Of a stretch of 64,000 bases of DNA, positions 26,249 to 35,645 are shown piece by piece. The stretch lies in the NCBI RefSeq assembly GCF_000814825.1, contig NZ_CP009302.1, positions 1,612,001-1,676,000 of the forward strand, written 5' to 3'. The DNA comes from Berryella intestinalis. GTDB taxonomy: Bacteria > Actinomycetota > Coriobacteriia > Coriobacteriales > Eggerthellaceae. The position numbers were made by a program, and so were the translations under genes. How positions within the stretch are numbered: the first letter of the stretch is position 1; the number at the start of each line of letters is the position of its first letter. The notes under the pieces are model-generated. The model did not search any database. It had not been told where the DNA came from and saw only the letters and a program-made list of their open reading frames with translations.

Positions 26249-27529
26249 CTAGCGGCCCTTCGCCATCTTCGCGGCGATTTCCTCGGCAGACAGCTGCTTT
26301 TCCTCGAACACCTCGTCGGCATCCAGCCCGAACGCCGTGTGCAGGCAGCGCACGGCCTCGGCGACCTGCCCGCCGTCGACCACGAGCGACAAACGGATGG
26401 GCGACGTCGAGATCGCCAGGATGTTGATGTTTTGCTCGCCCAGCGTCGAAAACGCCTTCGCCGCAACGCCGGGAGACGACTTCATGCCGGTTCCGACCAG
26501 GCTGACCTTGGCGATATCCTCGTCGACCACGACGCCTTTCGCATCGATTTCGGGCACGATGCGGTCGAGCGTCTCGCGCGCGCGGGCGAGGTCGGCGCCC
26601 GGACAGGTGAAGCTGATGTCAGTGAAGCCGGCCTCCGAGATGTTCTGGATGATCATATCGGTGTTCACCATGTTGGCGGCCAGGGCGCTGAACACCTTGG
26701 CGGCCACGCCCACCGCGTCGGGCACGTGGCGGATAACGACTTTGACCTCCGAGGAGTCGTGCGCGATGCCGGTGATGACCGCTTCTTCCATCATATCGGT
26801 TGCCTCCTTGACGTAGGTGCCCTCTTCATCGGTGAAGGCCGAGCGGGAATGGATGACGACGTTGAACTTCTTGGCGAACTCGACGGCGCGCATCTGGAGG
26901 ACGCCCGACCCGGCCGCCGACATCTCGAGCATGTCGTCGTACGAGATCTGATCGAGTTTGCGGGCGCGCGGCGCGATGCGCGGATCGGCCGAGTAGACCC
27001 CCGGCACGTCGGAGTAGATCTCGCAGGCATCGGCATTGATTCCCCATGCCACCGCAACAGCGGTAGTGTCGGAGCCGCCGCGTCCGAGCGTGGTTATGTC
27101 GCCTGAAGGATCGATCCCCTGGAAGCCGGCGACCACGGGGATGGCGCCGGCGCGGATGGCGTCCATGATGCGCTCGCTGCACACGTTGGTGATCTTGGCC
27201 TTCAGGTGCGTGGCGTCGGTTTCGATGCCGGCCTGGCGGCCCGTGAAGCTCATGGCCTTGTACCCCCGCGCCTCGATGGCCATGGCCAGAAGCGACATCG
27301 ACACCTGCTCGCCGGTGGACAGCAGGCGGTCCATCTCGCGTGCGGGCGGGTTCGCGTTCAGGGCCCGGGCAAGCCCTACCAGCTCGTCGGTGGTCTTGCC
27401 CATGGCCGACACCACCGCGACGACGTCGTTGCCCTCCTGCTTTCGCGCAACCAGGCGCTTCGCGACGTTCTGGATGCGCTCGGGAGACGACACCGACGTG
27501 CCTCCGAACTTGCAGACGATTAAGGCCAT
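26249..27529 (-). CDS. lysC: aspartate kinase
   Basis: This is the first enzyme of the aspartate pathway, phosphorylating aspartate. The N-terminal KFGGTSV (7-13) ATP-binding motif, FQGIDPSGDITTLGRGGSDTTAV, and tandem C-terminal ACT domains (about 265-420; LAISTSPIRLSLVVDG) give the standard catalytic-plus-regulatory layout in 426 residues. The ACT domains imply feedback inhibition by lysine and/or threonine. AGGAG lies 6 bases upstream of the ATG. No lysine riboswitch can fit in the 97-base gap to the next gene and none was seen. Confidence 0.95.
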   Translation of the reverse strand: MALIVCKFGGTSVSSPERIQNVAKRLVARKQEGNDVVAVVSAMGKTTDELVGLARALNANPPAREMDRLLSTGEQVSMSLLAMAIEARGYKAMSFTGRQAGIETDATHLKAKITNVCSERIMDAIRAGAIPVVAGFQGIDPSGDITTLGRGGSDTTAVAVAWGINADACEIYSDVPGVYSADPRIAPRARKLDQISYDDMLEMSAAGSGVLQMRAVEFAKKFNVVIHSRSAFTDEEGTYVKEATDMMEEAVITGIAHDSSEVKVVIRHVPDAVGVAAKVFSALAANMVNTDMIIQNISEAGFTDISFTCPGADLARARETLDRIVPEIDAKGVVVDEDIAKVSLVGTGMKSSPGVAAKAFSTLGEQNINILAISTSPIRLSLVVDGGQVAEAVRCLHTAFGLDADEVFEEKQLSAEEIAAKMAKGR

Positions 27530-27626
27530 GACCCACTCCTGATATGCGTCGAACTATGGGCCGACAGGCCCGTTGCTGAAAACTATAGCAAACGGATCGC
27601 GGAGGCGTTCGATTGTCCGAGCGACG

Positions 27627-28256
27627 CTAGAGGTTCTTCACCATGATGGTGCTCATGATGTCGCCCGCATGCTCCAGCTGATCGCAGCAGCGCTCCATGC
27701 GGTCAAGGATACGCGACCACACCTCGACGCGCACCGCGTTGTCGTTGTCCTGCGTGTACAGGCGGCGAATGGACTGCACGTACAGCACGTCGGCCTGCTC
27801 CTCGTAGTCGTTCACTTCCATGATCAGGCTGTGGAACTTCTTGGACTTCTTGAAGTTGCGGAAATCGCGCATGGCGGTGCACAGGGCGACGGCGCTTTTC
27901 TGGATGAGGTGCGCCATGGCCTTCGCATCGTCGTTCATGAAGTGGACATCGTACATGTAGAACCGCTGCAGGATGTCTTCGATGGAGTCGGTGACGTTGT
28001 CCATGTTCTGAGCCAGCGCCAGAAGGTCCTCGCGGTCGATCGGGGTCACGAAATCGATCGCGATGTTGCCCATGATCGCGTGGTTGACCTCGTCGCCCTC
28101 GTTCTCGATGTCATGGGCGCGCTTCAAAACGGGCTCGAGCTCGGAGGCCGACGTGAAGTTCTCGACGGCGTCGATCAGCACATCCGCTTCCTTGCAGGCG
28201 ATCTCGGCCTGCTTGATGAACGCGTCGAAATAATCGAACTTGCTCTTCTTAGGCAT
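27627..28256 (-). CDS. DUF47 family (PhoU-like) protein
   Basis: The 209-residue all-helical protein resembles the PhoU-like DUF47 family (TIGR00153), which usually accompanies Pit-type phosphate transporters. Helix patterns and conserved acidic/His metal-binding segments are seen: AHDIENEGDEVNHAIM (E-x3-D-x2-H type) and VNDYEEQADVLYV. No pit transporter is adjacent here, so a regulatory or accessory role in phosphate uptake is only inferred from the family. It lies alone between lysC and the metallo-hydrolase gene on the same strand. Confidence 0.85.
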   Translation of the reverse strand: MPKKSKFDYFDAFIKQAEIACKEADVLIDAVENFTSASELEPVLKRAHDIENEGDEVNHAIMGNIAIDFVTPIDREDLLALAQNMDNVTDSIEDILQRFYMYDVHFMNDDAKAMAHLIQKSAVALCTAMRDFRNFKKSKKFHSLIMEVNDYEEQADVLYVQSIRRLYTQDNDNAVRVEVWSRILDRMERCCDQLEHAGDIMSTIMVKNL

Positions 28257-28368
28257 GCTCTCTCCTAGTGAGGGGCTAAAACAGCGTGACCATTTTAGCG
28301 TATGCCCTGCCCGTGCACGGCAGCGCCAACGACACCCGTCATTATTTTACGAAAGCTTTGCTTTCCGA

Positions 28369-29076
28369 TCAGACCGTGACGATCCTATCGTCGGCAGAGC
28401 CGAATCCCGGCTCGTCGTCCGCGTAGCGGGCGAACACGCGCTGGCGCTCGTCGCCGATGCGCGTGATGCTCCCATGCCCCGGCAAGACGATGGTCTCGTC
28501 GCGCAGGACCGCCAGGCGCTTGAGCGACTGCTTCATCTGGCCCAGGTCGCCGCCTTGGAAATCGGTTCGGCCGATGGTCCCGTAGAACAGCGTGTCGCCC
28601 GATACCAGCAACGGCGCGCCCTCGGGACGGCACCCGAACCGGGGGTCGATGTAGAGGCACATGCCCCCCGGCGTATGCCCGGGCGTGCCGACGACCTTCC
28701 AGGGCATGTCGCCGATCTGGACGATGTCGCCGTGGGACACCTGGTGGTCGACGATGCAGGGCGGCGCCTCGTGGCGCTCCCCGGGAACCGAGCGCGTCCC
28801 CTCGATGTAGGGGGCCTCGATGGCCGTGGCGATGGTGATGGCTCCCGTTTTGCGGCGCAGCGCAGACGCGGCGCCCACGTGGTCCCAGTGCCGATGGGTG
28901 AGCACGATGGCCGCCAGCTTGCGTTTGCCCAGCTGGCTGATGATCGCATCGGAATCGCACGTGGGATCGACCACGAACGCGGTCTTCCCGTCGTCGATGA
29001 TGTACACGTTGTTCTCGATCGGGCCCATCACCGAGAATTCGACGTTCAGGCACGCCCCGTCAATCTTGTAACCCAT
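28369..29076 (-). CDS. metallo-beta-lactamase-fold hydrolase (glyoxalase II-like)
   Basis: The zinc-binding motif is THRHWDH with a further VGTPGHTPGG His, GDTLFYG (bridging Asp) and a C-terminal LPGHG His, the glyoxalase II-like layout. The 235-residue protein belongs to the small bacterial hydroxyacylglutathione-hydrolase-like group (YqgX type); the substrate is unknown. I chose ATG 29076, preceded by GAGGTGGAG; the alternative TTG six codons upstream lacks a site. It follows rel by 21 bp, an arrangement common in Firmicutes and Actinobacteria. Confidence 0.85.
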   Translation of the reverse strand: MGYKIDGACLNVEFSVMGPIENNVYIIDDGKTAFVVDPTCDSDAIISQLGKRKLAAIVLTHRHWDHVGAASALRRKTGAITIATAIEAPYIEGTRSVPGERHEAPPCIVDHQVSHGDIVQIGDMPWKVVGTPGHTPGGMCLYIDPRFGCRPEGAPLLVSGDTLFYGTIGRTDFQGGDLGQMKQSLKRLAVLRDETIVLPGHGSITRIGDERQRVFARYADDEPGFGSADDRIVTV

Positions 29077-29097
29077 CTCCACCTCGTTTTTCAAACG

Positions 29098-31365
29098 CTA
29101 CCGCTTCCCGACGCTCTCGCCGGGCTGCGTACGGCGCGCCTCGAACACGCCGTCGATATCCATCAATCTGATAAGCACGTCGTCCACGTGGCTGACGTCG
29201 GACAGCTGGAACAGGAACCTCATCTGGACCAGGCCGTCGCGCTGCGTGGAGGTCGACGAGCTGAGGACGTTGGCGCCCTCCTCCGACAGCACCGACGCCA
29301 CGTCGCGCAGCAGGTTCATGCGATCGAGCGCCTCGATGTGGACCTCGACCTTGAACGTGGTCGTGGCCGTCGGGCCCTTCTCCCATTCCACCTTGATGAT
29401 GCGCTCGGGTTCGGTGAGCAGGTCTTTGGCGTTGGGGCAGTCGGCCCGATGGACCGACACGCCGCGCCCGCGCGTGACGAAGCCGATGATCTCGTCCCCG
29501 GGCACCGGGTTGCAGCAACGCGACAGGCGCACCAGCATGTCCGAGCTGCCCTCGACCACCACGCCGTTCGAGATATGGCGGGTCACCTTGGGCTGCTTCA
29601 CGTTGGTGAGCATCGGCGGCATCTTGCCCGTCATCATGGCCTTCGACACCGCGCTCGACGCGCGCCCCTCGTCCGGATCGCCCTTCATCTCGCGCAGCAG
29701 GCGGTTCGCCACCGCCAGCACCGACTCCTTGCCGCCGCCCAGCGCGACCAGCATGTCCTCGGAGTCCTTGTAGCCCATCTGCCGCGCGACCGCCTTCAGC
29801 GCGCGCTGGGCCTGCGAGTTCGAAATGCCCAGGCCGTGCTTGCGCATCTCGTGCTGCAGCCGGTCGTGGCCCTCGGCCAAATCGTCACCGCGCGTCGCCT
29901 TGGCGAAGTAGTTGCGGATCTTCGAGCGGGCCGAAGGCGTGCGCACGATATCCAGCCAGCCGCGCGAGGGCGTGGCGCTCTTCTGCGTGAGGATCTCGAC
30001 GCGGTCGCCCATCTTCAGCTGGTAGGACAGCGGCACGATCGACCCGTTCACCTTGGCCCCCACGCAGCGGTTGCCCACCTCGGTATGGATCGCGTACGCG
30101 AAATCGACCGGCGTCGATCCTACGCGAAGGCTTTTGACCTCGCCTTTCGGAGTGAACACGAACACTTCCGCGTCGTCGAGGTCGACTTTGAGGTCCTTCA
30201 GGAACTCGCGCGAGTCCTGCGTTTCGTCCCCCCAGTCGATCATCTGGCGCAGCCATGCCAGCTGCTGGTCGAACGACGCCTCGCGGCGGCTCTTGCCGCC
30301 GTGCTCCTTGTACAGCCAGTGCGCCGCCACGCCGTACTCGCTCGTGCGGTTCATCTCCTCGGTGCGGATCTGCACTTCGAGCGGGCGCGCCGCGGGACCG
30401 ATGACCGTGGTGTGGAGGCTTTGGTACATGTTGAACTTCGGCATGGCCACGTAGTCTTTGAACCGGCCGGGCATGGGGTGCCACAGGGTATGGACCGCGC
30501 CCAAGGCCGAGTAGCAGTCCTTCACCGTCTCGACCACCACGCGCACCGCGATGAGGTCGAAGATCTCGGAGAAGTCCTTGTCTTTGTTCTTCATCTTGGA
30601 ATAGATGGAGTACAGATGCTTGGGACGGCCGTAGAGATGCGCCTTTATGCCCACCTTGTCCAGCTCGTTGCGCAGGATGTCGATGACCTGCTGCAGATAC
30701 TGCTCGCGGTCGTCGCGCGTTTCCTTGATCATGCGCGAGATCTGCCGGTAACGGACCGGTTCGAGGTAGTAGAAGGCGAGGTCTTCGAGCTCCCATTTGA
30801 TCGAGCCGATGCCCAGCCTGTGCGCGATGGGGGCGTAGATCTCGAGGGTCTCGCGCGCCTTGAAGATGCGCCTGTCCTCGCGCAAAGACGACAGCGTGCG
30901 CATGTTGTGCAGCCGGTCGGCCAGCTTGATGACGATGACGCGGATGTCTTTGTTCATGGCCACGAGCATCTTGCGGATGGTGGCCGCCTGCTCGTCGGTG
31001 AGGCTTTCGACCTCGATCCGCGTGATCTTCGTGACGCCCTGCACCAGGTCGGCCACCTCCGTGCCGAACTCGCGCTGGACGTCGTCGTAGGTCGCCGACG
31101 TGTCCTCGATGGTGTCGTGGAGAAGGGCCGCGCACAGCGTTTCGGCATCCATGCGCAGGCTGGTGAGGATGAGCGCCACCTCGATCGGGTGCAAGACGAA
31201 CGGCTCGCCGCTTTTGCGCCGCTGCCCTTTGTGGTGGGAGCGGGCATACGAGAAGGCGCGCCTCATCATATCCCGATCGGACTCGGGAAGATACGGTTCG
31301 GTCTTCTCAAGCAGCTCTTCGAAGCGCTCTTCGACCAAGGCGAGTTCCTCGTCGCTGCATGCCAT
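29098..31365 (-). CDS. rel: bifunctional (p)ppGpp synthetase/hydrolase
   Basis: This is the stringent-response enzyme Rel. Domains in order are: HD hydrolase (about 30-190, HP at 59-60 and HD at 83-84 in LLHDTIEDT), RelA/SpoT synthetase (about 225-340, YSIYSKMK and HTTVIGP), TGS (about 385-445, VFVFTPKGEVKSL), and C-terminal ACT (about 680-755). Intact HD and synthetase motifs predict that both making and breaking of the alarmone are possible. The ATG at 31365 has GGGGAGG 8 bases upstream; the GTG three codons before would overlap that site. It lies 33 bp after the RecJ-fusion gene. Confidence 0.95.
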   Translation of the reverse strand: MACSDEELALVEERFEELLEKTEPYLPESDRDMMRRAFSYARSHHKGQRRKSGEPFVLHPIEVALILTSLRMDAETLCAALLHDTIEDTSATYDDVQREFGTEVADLVQGVTKITRIEVESLTDEQAATIRKMLVAMNKDIRVIVIKLADRLHNMRTLSSLREDRRIFKARETLEIYAPIAHRLGIGSIKWELEDLAFYYLEPVRYRQISRMIKETRDDREQYLQQVIDILRNELDKVGIKAHLYGRPKHLYSIYSKMKNKDKDFSEIFDLIAVRVVVETVKDCYSALGAVHTLWHPMPGRFKDYVAMPKFNMYQSLHTTVIGPAARPLEVQIRTEEMNRTSEYGVAAHWLYKEHGGKSRREASFDQQLAWLRQMIDWGDETQDSREFLKDLKVDLDDAEVFVFTPKGEVKSLRVGSTPVDFAYAIHTEVGNRCVGAKVNGSIVPLSYQLKMGDRVEILTQKSATPSRGWLDIVRTPSARSKIRNYFAKATRGDDLAEGHDRLQHEMRKHGLGISNSQAQRALKAVARQMGYKDSEDMLVALGGGKESVLAVANRLLREMKGDPDEGRASSAVSKAMMTGKMPPMLTNVKQPKVTRHISNGVVVEGSSDMLVRLSRCCNPVPGDEIIGFVTRGRGVSVHRADCPNAKDLLTEPERIIKVEWEKGPTATTTFKVEVHIEALDRMNLLRDVASVLSEEGANVLSSSTSTQRDGLVQMRFLFQLSDVSHVDDVLIRLMDIDGVFEARRTQPGESVGKR

Positions 31366-31407
31366 GGCGCACACCTCCCCTCATCCGCGTCGAGTTTCCG
31401 CTGCCCT

Positions 31408-34400
31408 TCATTCTACGCTAACGCGCGCGTCAGCCGGCCGCGCATCCTCCCCGTTTGCGAAAGCGCACTCCGCACTTGCGCATGGCGGCAGGATGGGCCT
31501 GGTGACGCGCTCCTGGAACGCCGACAGGGGCTCGGACAGCACCGCGTCGCGGTACACCGCGAACACGGCGCGCTCGCCCATGCCCTCCCGGTACCGCACG
31601 CTCTCGGTGAGCTCGACTTTGTCGGGGCCGGCCGACAGGCGCACCCAGCGCGTCTCCTCGCCCGCCGCGTAAACGCTGTGGGCCTCGAGAAGACCCAGCT
31701 CGCGGAAGACCGCGAGCGCGCATTCGGCGGTGGCCACGGTGATGCTCGCCCGGTCGGTCGAGGCATCCTGGGCGATTTTGGCGGGAGTGGTGGAAAACGA
31801 GGCGTCCCCCGCCTGCTCCTGGCACCCCTTGAGATAGCGGTACACCTGAACCATGCGGTCCCGATCGGGCGTCATGCCCGACAGCACCGCTTCGTTGGCG
31901 AACGCGTCGGTGCGCCCGAACAGCAGATGGACGCCCGCAGGGCGCCCATCGCGCCCGGCTCGGCCGCTCATCTGGTTGAACTCGATCTCGTTGTAGGGCA
32001 TGTTGTACAGCGCGACGTTGCGGATGTCGGGGATGTTCACCCCTTCGCCGAACGCCGAGGTCGCCACCAGCACGCTGAGCGAGCCGGTGCGGAACATCTC
32101 CTCGATGCGGGCGCGCTCGTCGCGCGACAGGCCGGCGTTGTAGAAGCCGATGAGCAGCGCGATCTGGGGGACGCGGCGGCGCAGTTCGCGGGCGACCGAC
32201 ACCGATTGCTCGCGCGTCGTGACGTACACGACGGTCTTCTCCCCGCCAGCGATGAGGTTGGCCAGGTAGTCGTCGCGATCGCGCGTGTTGCGCCGATCGT
32301 GCACCGTCAGGTTCGGCCGCTCGGCGCCGTCGAACACGAAGGCGTCGAGGGGAAGCGTCGAGGCGATCTGGCGCGCAACGTCTCCGTTCGCCGTAGCCGT
32401 GAGCGCCAGAACGCGCGGCGTTCCCAGCCGCTCGATGGCGCGTCCCATGCCGGCGTACGCAGGGCGCTGGCCGGCCTTCGCCATGCCCACATGATGGGCC
32501 TCGTCCACCACCACGAGGCCGATGCGGCCCGATGCGGCCAGCTCGTCTGCGTGGTAGTCGAAGAATTCGGGCGTGGTCAAAACGATGTCGCACGTCCCCT
32601 CGGACAGGGAGCGGTAGATCGAGCGGCGCTCTTCGGGGGTGCTTTCCCCCGTGAGCACGCTGATGGATATGCCGAAGGGGGCGAGCGCCCGGTTCAAATG
32701 GAACGCCTGGTCGGCGATGAGGGCGCGCAGCGGGTACACGAACAGGCTGGCTGTGCGGTCGCGCAGGGCCGTCATGGCGGCGTGCACGTGGAAGATGAGC
32801 GATTTACCGCGCCCGGTCGCCATGACGGCCAGGACCGACCTTCCCTCTTCGAGGTAGTCCAGCGTCTGGCGCTGGGAGCGGTGCATCTCGGCCGACCCGA
32901 TGAGCGCGCGCACGATATCGGCCTCGAGCCGGTCGGGCTCGGTTTGGGCGCGGCGCTCCCATACCTCCCGGTTGCGGGCCCGGTCGGCCTCGTAGGCGTC
33001 GACGTCTTCGGGGCTTTCGGGAACCGACGCGCACAGCTCCTCGTCGGACGTCGCGTACAGATCGGCCACGAAGCGCAGGTTGTTCGGATCGAGGCAGGCC
33101 TCCAGGGCGCAGCAGGTCTGCGCGGGGGCGAGCGACTTCAGCATGGCCTTCACCGAACGGCGGCCGCGCCATTCGTCTACCTGCACCTCGAATGCGGCAG
33201 TCACCACCGCATCGGTGTGGAGGAGCGTCTCGATGTCGGTGGCGTGGAACATGATGCCCGAGGTCTTCCCCGTCCCGTCCGACAGCGTGCACGAGAAATG
33301 GTTCTTCTCGGCGCCCACCGCGCGGCGGTTTCCCATCACGACGTCGCGCGCCATGAACACGGGCACCTTGTTCTCCTGCCCGAACGGCGCGAGGCGCTCG
33401 AGCGCTTCGACGTTGTCCAAGGTGAACTCTTCCATCGACACGGCCGCATCGACCGCGATGAGCGGATGGAACATGTCCTCGGGCAGCTCGTCCATGTACG
33501 CGCACAGATGGGCGGTGAACTCGTCGAGCCTGTCGGCCGGCAGCGTGACGCCGACGGCCGCCTCGTGCCCGCCGAAGCGCGTGAGCATCCCCTCGGCGCT
33601 TTCCACCGCCTTGAACAGGTTGACCTGCCCCACCGTGCGCCCCGACCCGCGGGCCTCGCCGTTTTCGACCGTGAACAGCAGGCAGGGCACGCCGTAGTTG
33701 TGGGCGAGGCGGCTGGCCACGATGCCCTTGACGCCCTCGTGCCAGCCCTCTCCCGACACGACCAGCGCGCGCTGGCCGGCGTACACCTCCGCCGCCTTCA
33801 CGCGGGCCACCTCGGACAGCTCGGCCTCGATGGCGCGGCGCTTGTCGTTGACCGCTTCGAGCTGGGCCGCCAGACGGCACGCCTCGTCGAAGTCGTCGGA
33901 CAGCAGAAGGTCGAGCGCGACCTGGGCATCCCCCATACGTCCCGCCGCGTTCAGCCGAGGGATGAGCGAGAAGCTGATGTTGGTGGAGGTCACCGGCTTG
34001 CCGGCGGCTCCCGCCTGGCCCAGAAGCGCGGCGATGCAGGGCCGCGCGGATCCGTTGATGCGGGAAAGCCCGTCGCTGACCAGCGCCCGGTTCTCGCCGC
34101 GCATGGGCATGAGGTCGGCCACCGTGCCCAGCGTCGCCAGATCGGTGTAGGAGCGCCACAGGTTGGGGTACCCGAACCTTCCCCCCAGCGCCTGGATCAG
34201 CTTCAGCGCCACGCCGACGCCTGCGAGGATGCCGCTTTCGCATGCGGGATCGGTCTTGGGATCGACCAGCGCCACACCTTCGGGAACCAGGTCCGCCGGC
34301 TCGTGGTGGTCGGTGACCACCACGTCGACCCCGTCGGCGACGATCGCGGCCACCTCGTTGCGGCACGAGATGCCGCAATCCACCGTCACCACCAGCTCGG

Positions 34401-34806
34401 GTTCGAATTCCCTCATCCGCTCGTAGGAGGCGGGCGTGATGCCGTACCCTTCTTCGAAGCGGCGCGGCACGAACGGAACGACCTGACCCCCCAGTGCGCG
34501 CAGGCCGCGGGTCATCACGGTGGTGGCCGAAATGCCGTCCACGTCGAAATCACCGAAAACGACGATGCGGCGATGCTCGCGCAGGGCCGACTCGATCGCG
34601 TCGACGGCGCCTTTCATGCCGGGAATCGAATAGGGATCGAGCCAATCCCGGTCAAGCGAAGGGGATAAGAAGCGCTCCACCTGGTCGGGCTCGCGGATAC
34701 CGCGGGCGACCAGGGTTGCGGCGATGAATCGGGGAAGCTCGAAGCGCTCCTCTATCTGGGAGACGGCCCGGCTGTCCGCCACGCTGAGATTGAACTGTGC
34801 GGGCAT
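31408..34806 (-). CDS. recJ: RecJ-type single-strand exonuclease fused to a RecQ-like helicase
   Basis: The N-terminal half is RecJ. It has DFDVDG (86-91), the DHH motif (166-168), GRMG (289-292) and the DHHA1-type GGHEAAVG (412-419), followed by an OB-like region to about 560. After a linker comes a superfamily 2 helicase: Walker A MATGRGKS (662-669), DEAH box (768-771), SALTATANG-like motif III, and a C-terminal helicase domain with TSAFGEGVNIPDI and QMSGRAGRDGR. The total of 1132 residues is about twice the usual RecJ. A single chain could unwind and degrade DNA, as RecQ and RecJ do together elsewhere. No frameshift or internal stop is seen at the junction. Confidence 0.9.
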   Translation of the reverse strand: MPAQFNLSVADSRAVSQIEERFELPRFIAATLVARGIREPDQVERFLSPSLDRDWLDPYSIPGMKGAVDAIESALREHRRIVVFGDFDVDGISATTVMTRGLRALGGQVVPFVPRRFEEGYGITPASYERMREFEPELVVTVDCGISCRNEVAAIVADGVDVVVTDHHEPADLVPEGVALVDPKTDPACESGILAGVGVALKLIQALGGRFGYPNLWRSYTDLATLGTVADLMPMRGENRALVSDGLSRINGSARPCIAALLGQAGAAGKPVTSTNISFSLIPRLNAAGRMGDAQVALDLLLSDDFDEACRLAAQLEAVNDKRRAIEAELSEVARVKAAEVYAGQRALVVSGEGWHEGVKGIVASRLAHNYGVPCLLFTVENGEARGSGRTVGQVNLFKAVESAEGMLTRFGGHEAAVGVTLPADRLDEFTAHLCAYMDELPEDMFHPLIAVDAAVSMEEFTLDNVEALERLAPFGQENKVPVFMARDVVMGNRRAVGAEKNHFSCTLSDGTGKTSGIMFHATDIETLLHTDAVVTAAFEVQVDEWRGRRSVKAMLKSLAPAQTCCALEACLDPNNLRFVADLYATSDEELCASVPESPEDVDAYEADRARNREVWERRAQTEPDRLEADIVRALIGSAEMHRSQRQTLDYLEEGRSVLAVMATGRGKSLIFHVHAAMTALRDRTASLFVYPLRALIADQAFHLNRALAPFGISISVLTGESTPEERRSIYRSLSEGTCDIVLTTPEFFDYHADELAASGRIGLVVVDEAHHVGMAKAGQRPAYAGMGRAIERLGTPRVLALTATANGDVARQIASTLPLDAFVFDGAERPNLTVHDRRNTRDRDDYLANLIAGGEKTVVYVTTREQSVSVARELRRRVPQIALLIGFYNAGLSRDERARIEEMFRTGSLSVLVATSAFGEGVNIPDIRNVALYNMPYNEIEFNQMSGRAGRDGRPAGVHLLFGRTDAFANEAVLSGMTPDRDRMVQVYRYLKGCQEQAGDASFSTTPAKIAQDASTDRASITVATAECALAVFRELGLLEAHSVYAAGEETRWVRLSAGPDKVELTESVRYREGMGERAVFAVYRDAVLSEPLSAFQERVTRPILPPCASAECAFANGEDARPADARVSVE

Positions 34807-35010
34807 GATGCGAAAACCTCACGTGCGATGTCGAATGTTTCGCTACCCATTTTCCCACACAAGCGCAGCGCCATCGCCCACGAACGGAAGACGGATACCA
34901 AACGAACGCGAAACCGAACGGGCCCGGATGCGCACGCGACGCAGACGCGAAGAGGTCCCGCGGGCGCACGGCGAAAAGCCCCGCGATCGAAAGCCGCGCG
35001 ACGAGGGGAC

Positions 35011-35454
35011 TTACCGGCGCTCGACCAGGTCGTAAACCGAGGGGATCGGGGACGGTTCCAGGTCGGCCAGCTGGGCCAGCGTCACGCCATCGACGTAGTC
35101 CTCGATCACGCGGTCGAGCCCCGTCCAGAACGCCACCGTCGAGCACACGCTTTCCCTCGGGCACGCATCGGCCAGGCCCGCGCAGTTCACCGGGGCGGTC
35201 GAGCCCTCGGAAACGCGCAGGATGTCCCCCGCGCTGATCTCGGAAGGGTCCTTCCCCAAAAGATAGCCGCCGCCATAGCCGCGGACGCTCACCAAAAGCC
35301 CCGCCTTCACCATGGAGTGCGCCAGCTGCTCGAGGTATTTCAGCGAAATGCTCTCGGCCTCGGCGACGCGTCGCAGGGCGATCTTCTCGCCCTGACCGCG
35401 CGCGATGAAGATCATCAGGCGCATGGCATACTGCCCTTTGGTTGTAACGAGCAT
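35011..35454 (-). CDS. Rrf2 family regulator, Fe-S cluster type
   Basis: The 147-residue protein starts MLVTTKGQYAMRLMIFIA and carries an N-terminal winged helix with SISLKYLEQLAHSMVKAGLLVSVRG. Three cysteines, C91-x6-C98-x5-C104, match the cluster ligands of IscR-type regulators. It is divergent from sufCBDSU with 191 bp between, so it very likely senses Fe-S status and controls the suf operon. GGGGGTG lies about 8 bases before the ATG. Candidate operators are described at 35551-35634. The regulated direction (repression by the holo form) is inferred from IscR. Confidence 0.9.
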   Translation of the reverse strand: MLVTTKGQYAMRLMIFIARGQGEKIALRRVAEAESISLKYLEQLAHSMVKAGLLVSVRGYGGGYLLGKDPSEISAGDILRVSEGSTAPVNCAGLADACPRESVCSTVAFWTGLDRVIEDYVDGVTLAQLADLEPSPIPSVYDLVERR

Positions 35455-35550
35455 GCGCTCACACCCCCGTCTCGGCACTGCGGAAGGCCGGCCCGGCGCT
35501 GCGGGCGGCTCTCGTCATCGAATTCACGGGCATTTTAACGCCCGATAAAC

Positions 35551-35634
35551 TAATTCTAGGAAACAAGTAGGAAAAGACTTGACTGTTTCCCGATTCATCC
35601 TATCTTAATCCTAGCAAACTAATGGACTTAGTTT
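35551..35634 (+). promoter_or_regulatory. suf promoter with Rrf2-type operator repeats
   Basis: A promoter TTGACT (35579-35584) - 16 bp - TATCTT (35601-35606) is flanked by symmetric elements. A 19-bp palindrome AAACTAA-tggac-TTAGTTT lies at 35616-35634, just downstream of the -10 box. Two direct repeats of the pattern TAATyCTAGsAAACwA lie at 35551-35566 and 35606-35621, 55 bp apart. The second overlaps the -10 box and runs into the palindrome. This placement suits repression by the divergent Rrf2 protein. Confidence 0.6.
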
Positions 35635-35645
35635 AAGGACGATAC

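Noticed and set aside
28240-34668. Very long plus-strand open frame (about 2140 codons) opposite the rel and recJ genes
   Set aside because: It is arginine-, histidine- and alanine-rich without domain signatures, and runs antisense across several well-supported genes. Such frames arise from GC-rich third positions.
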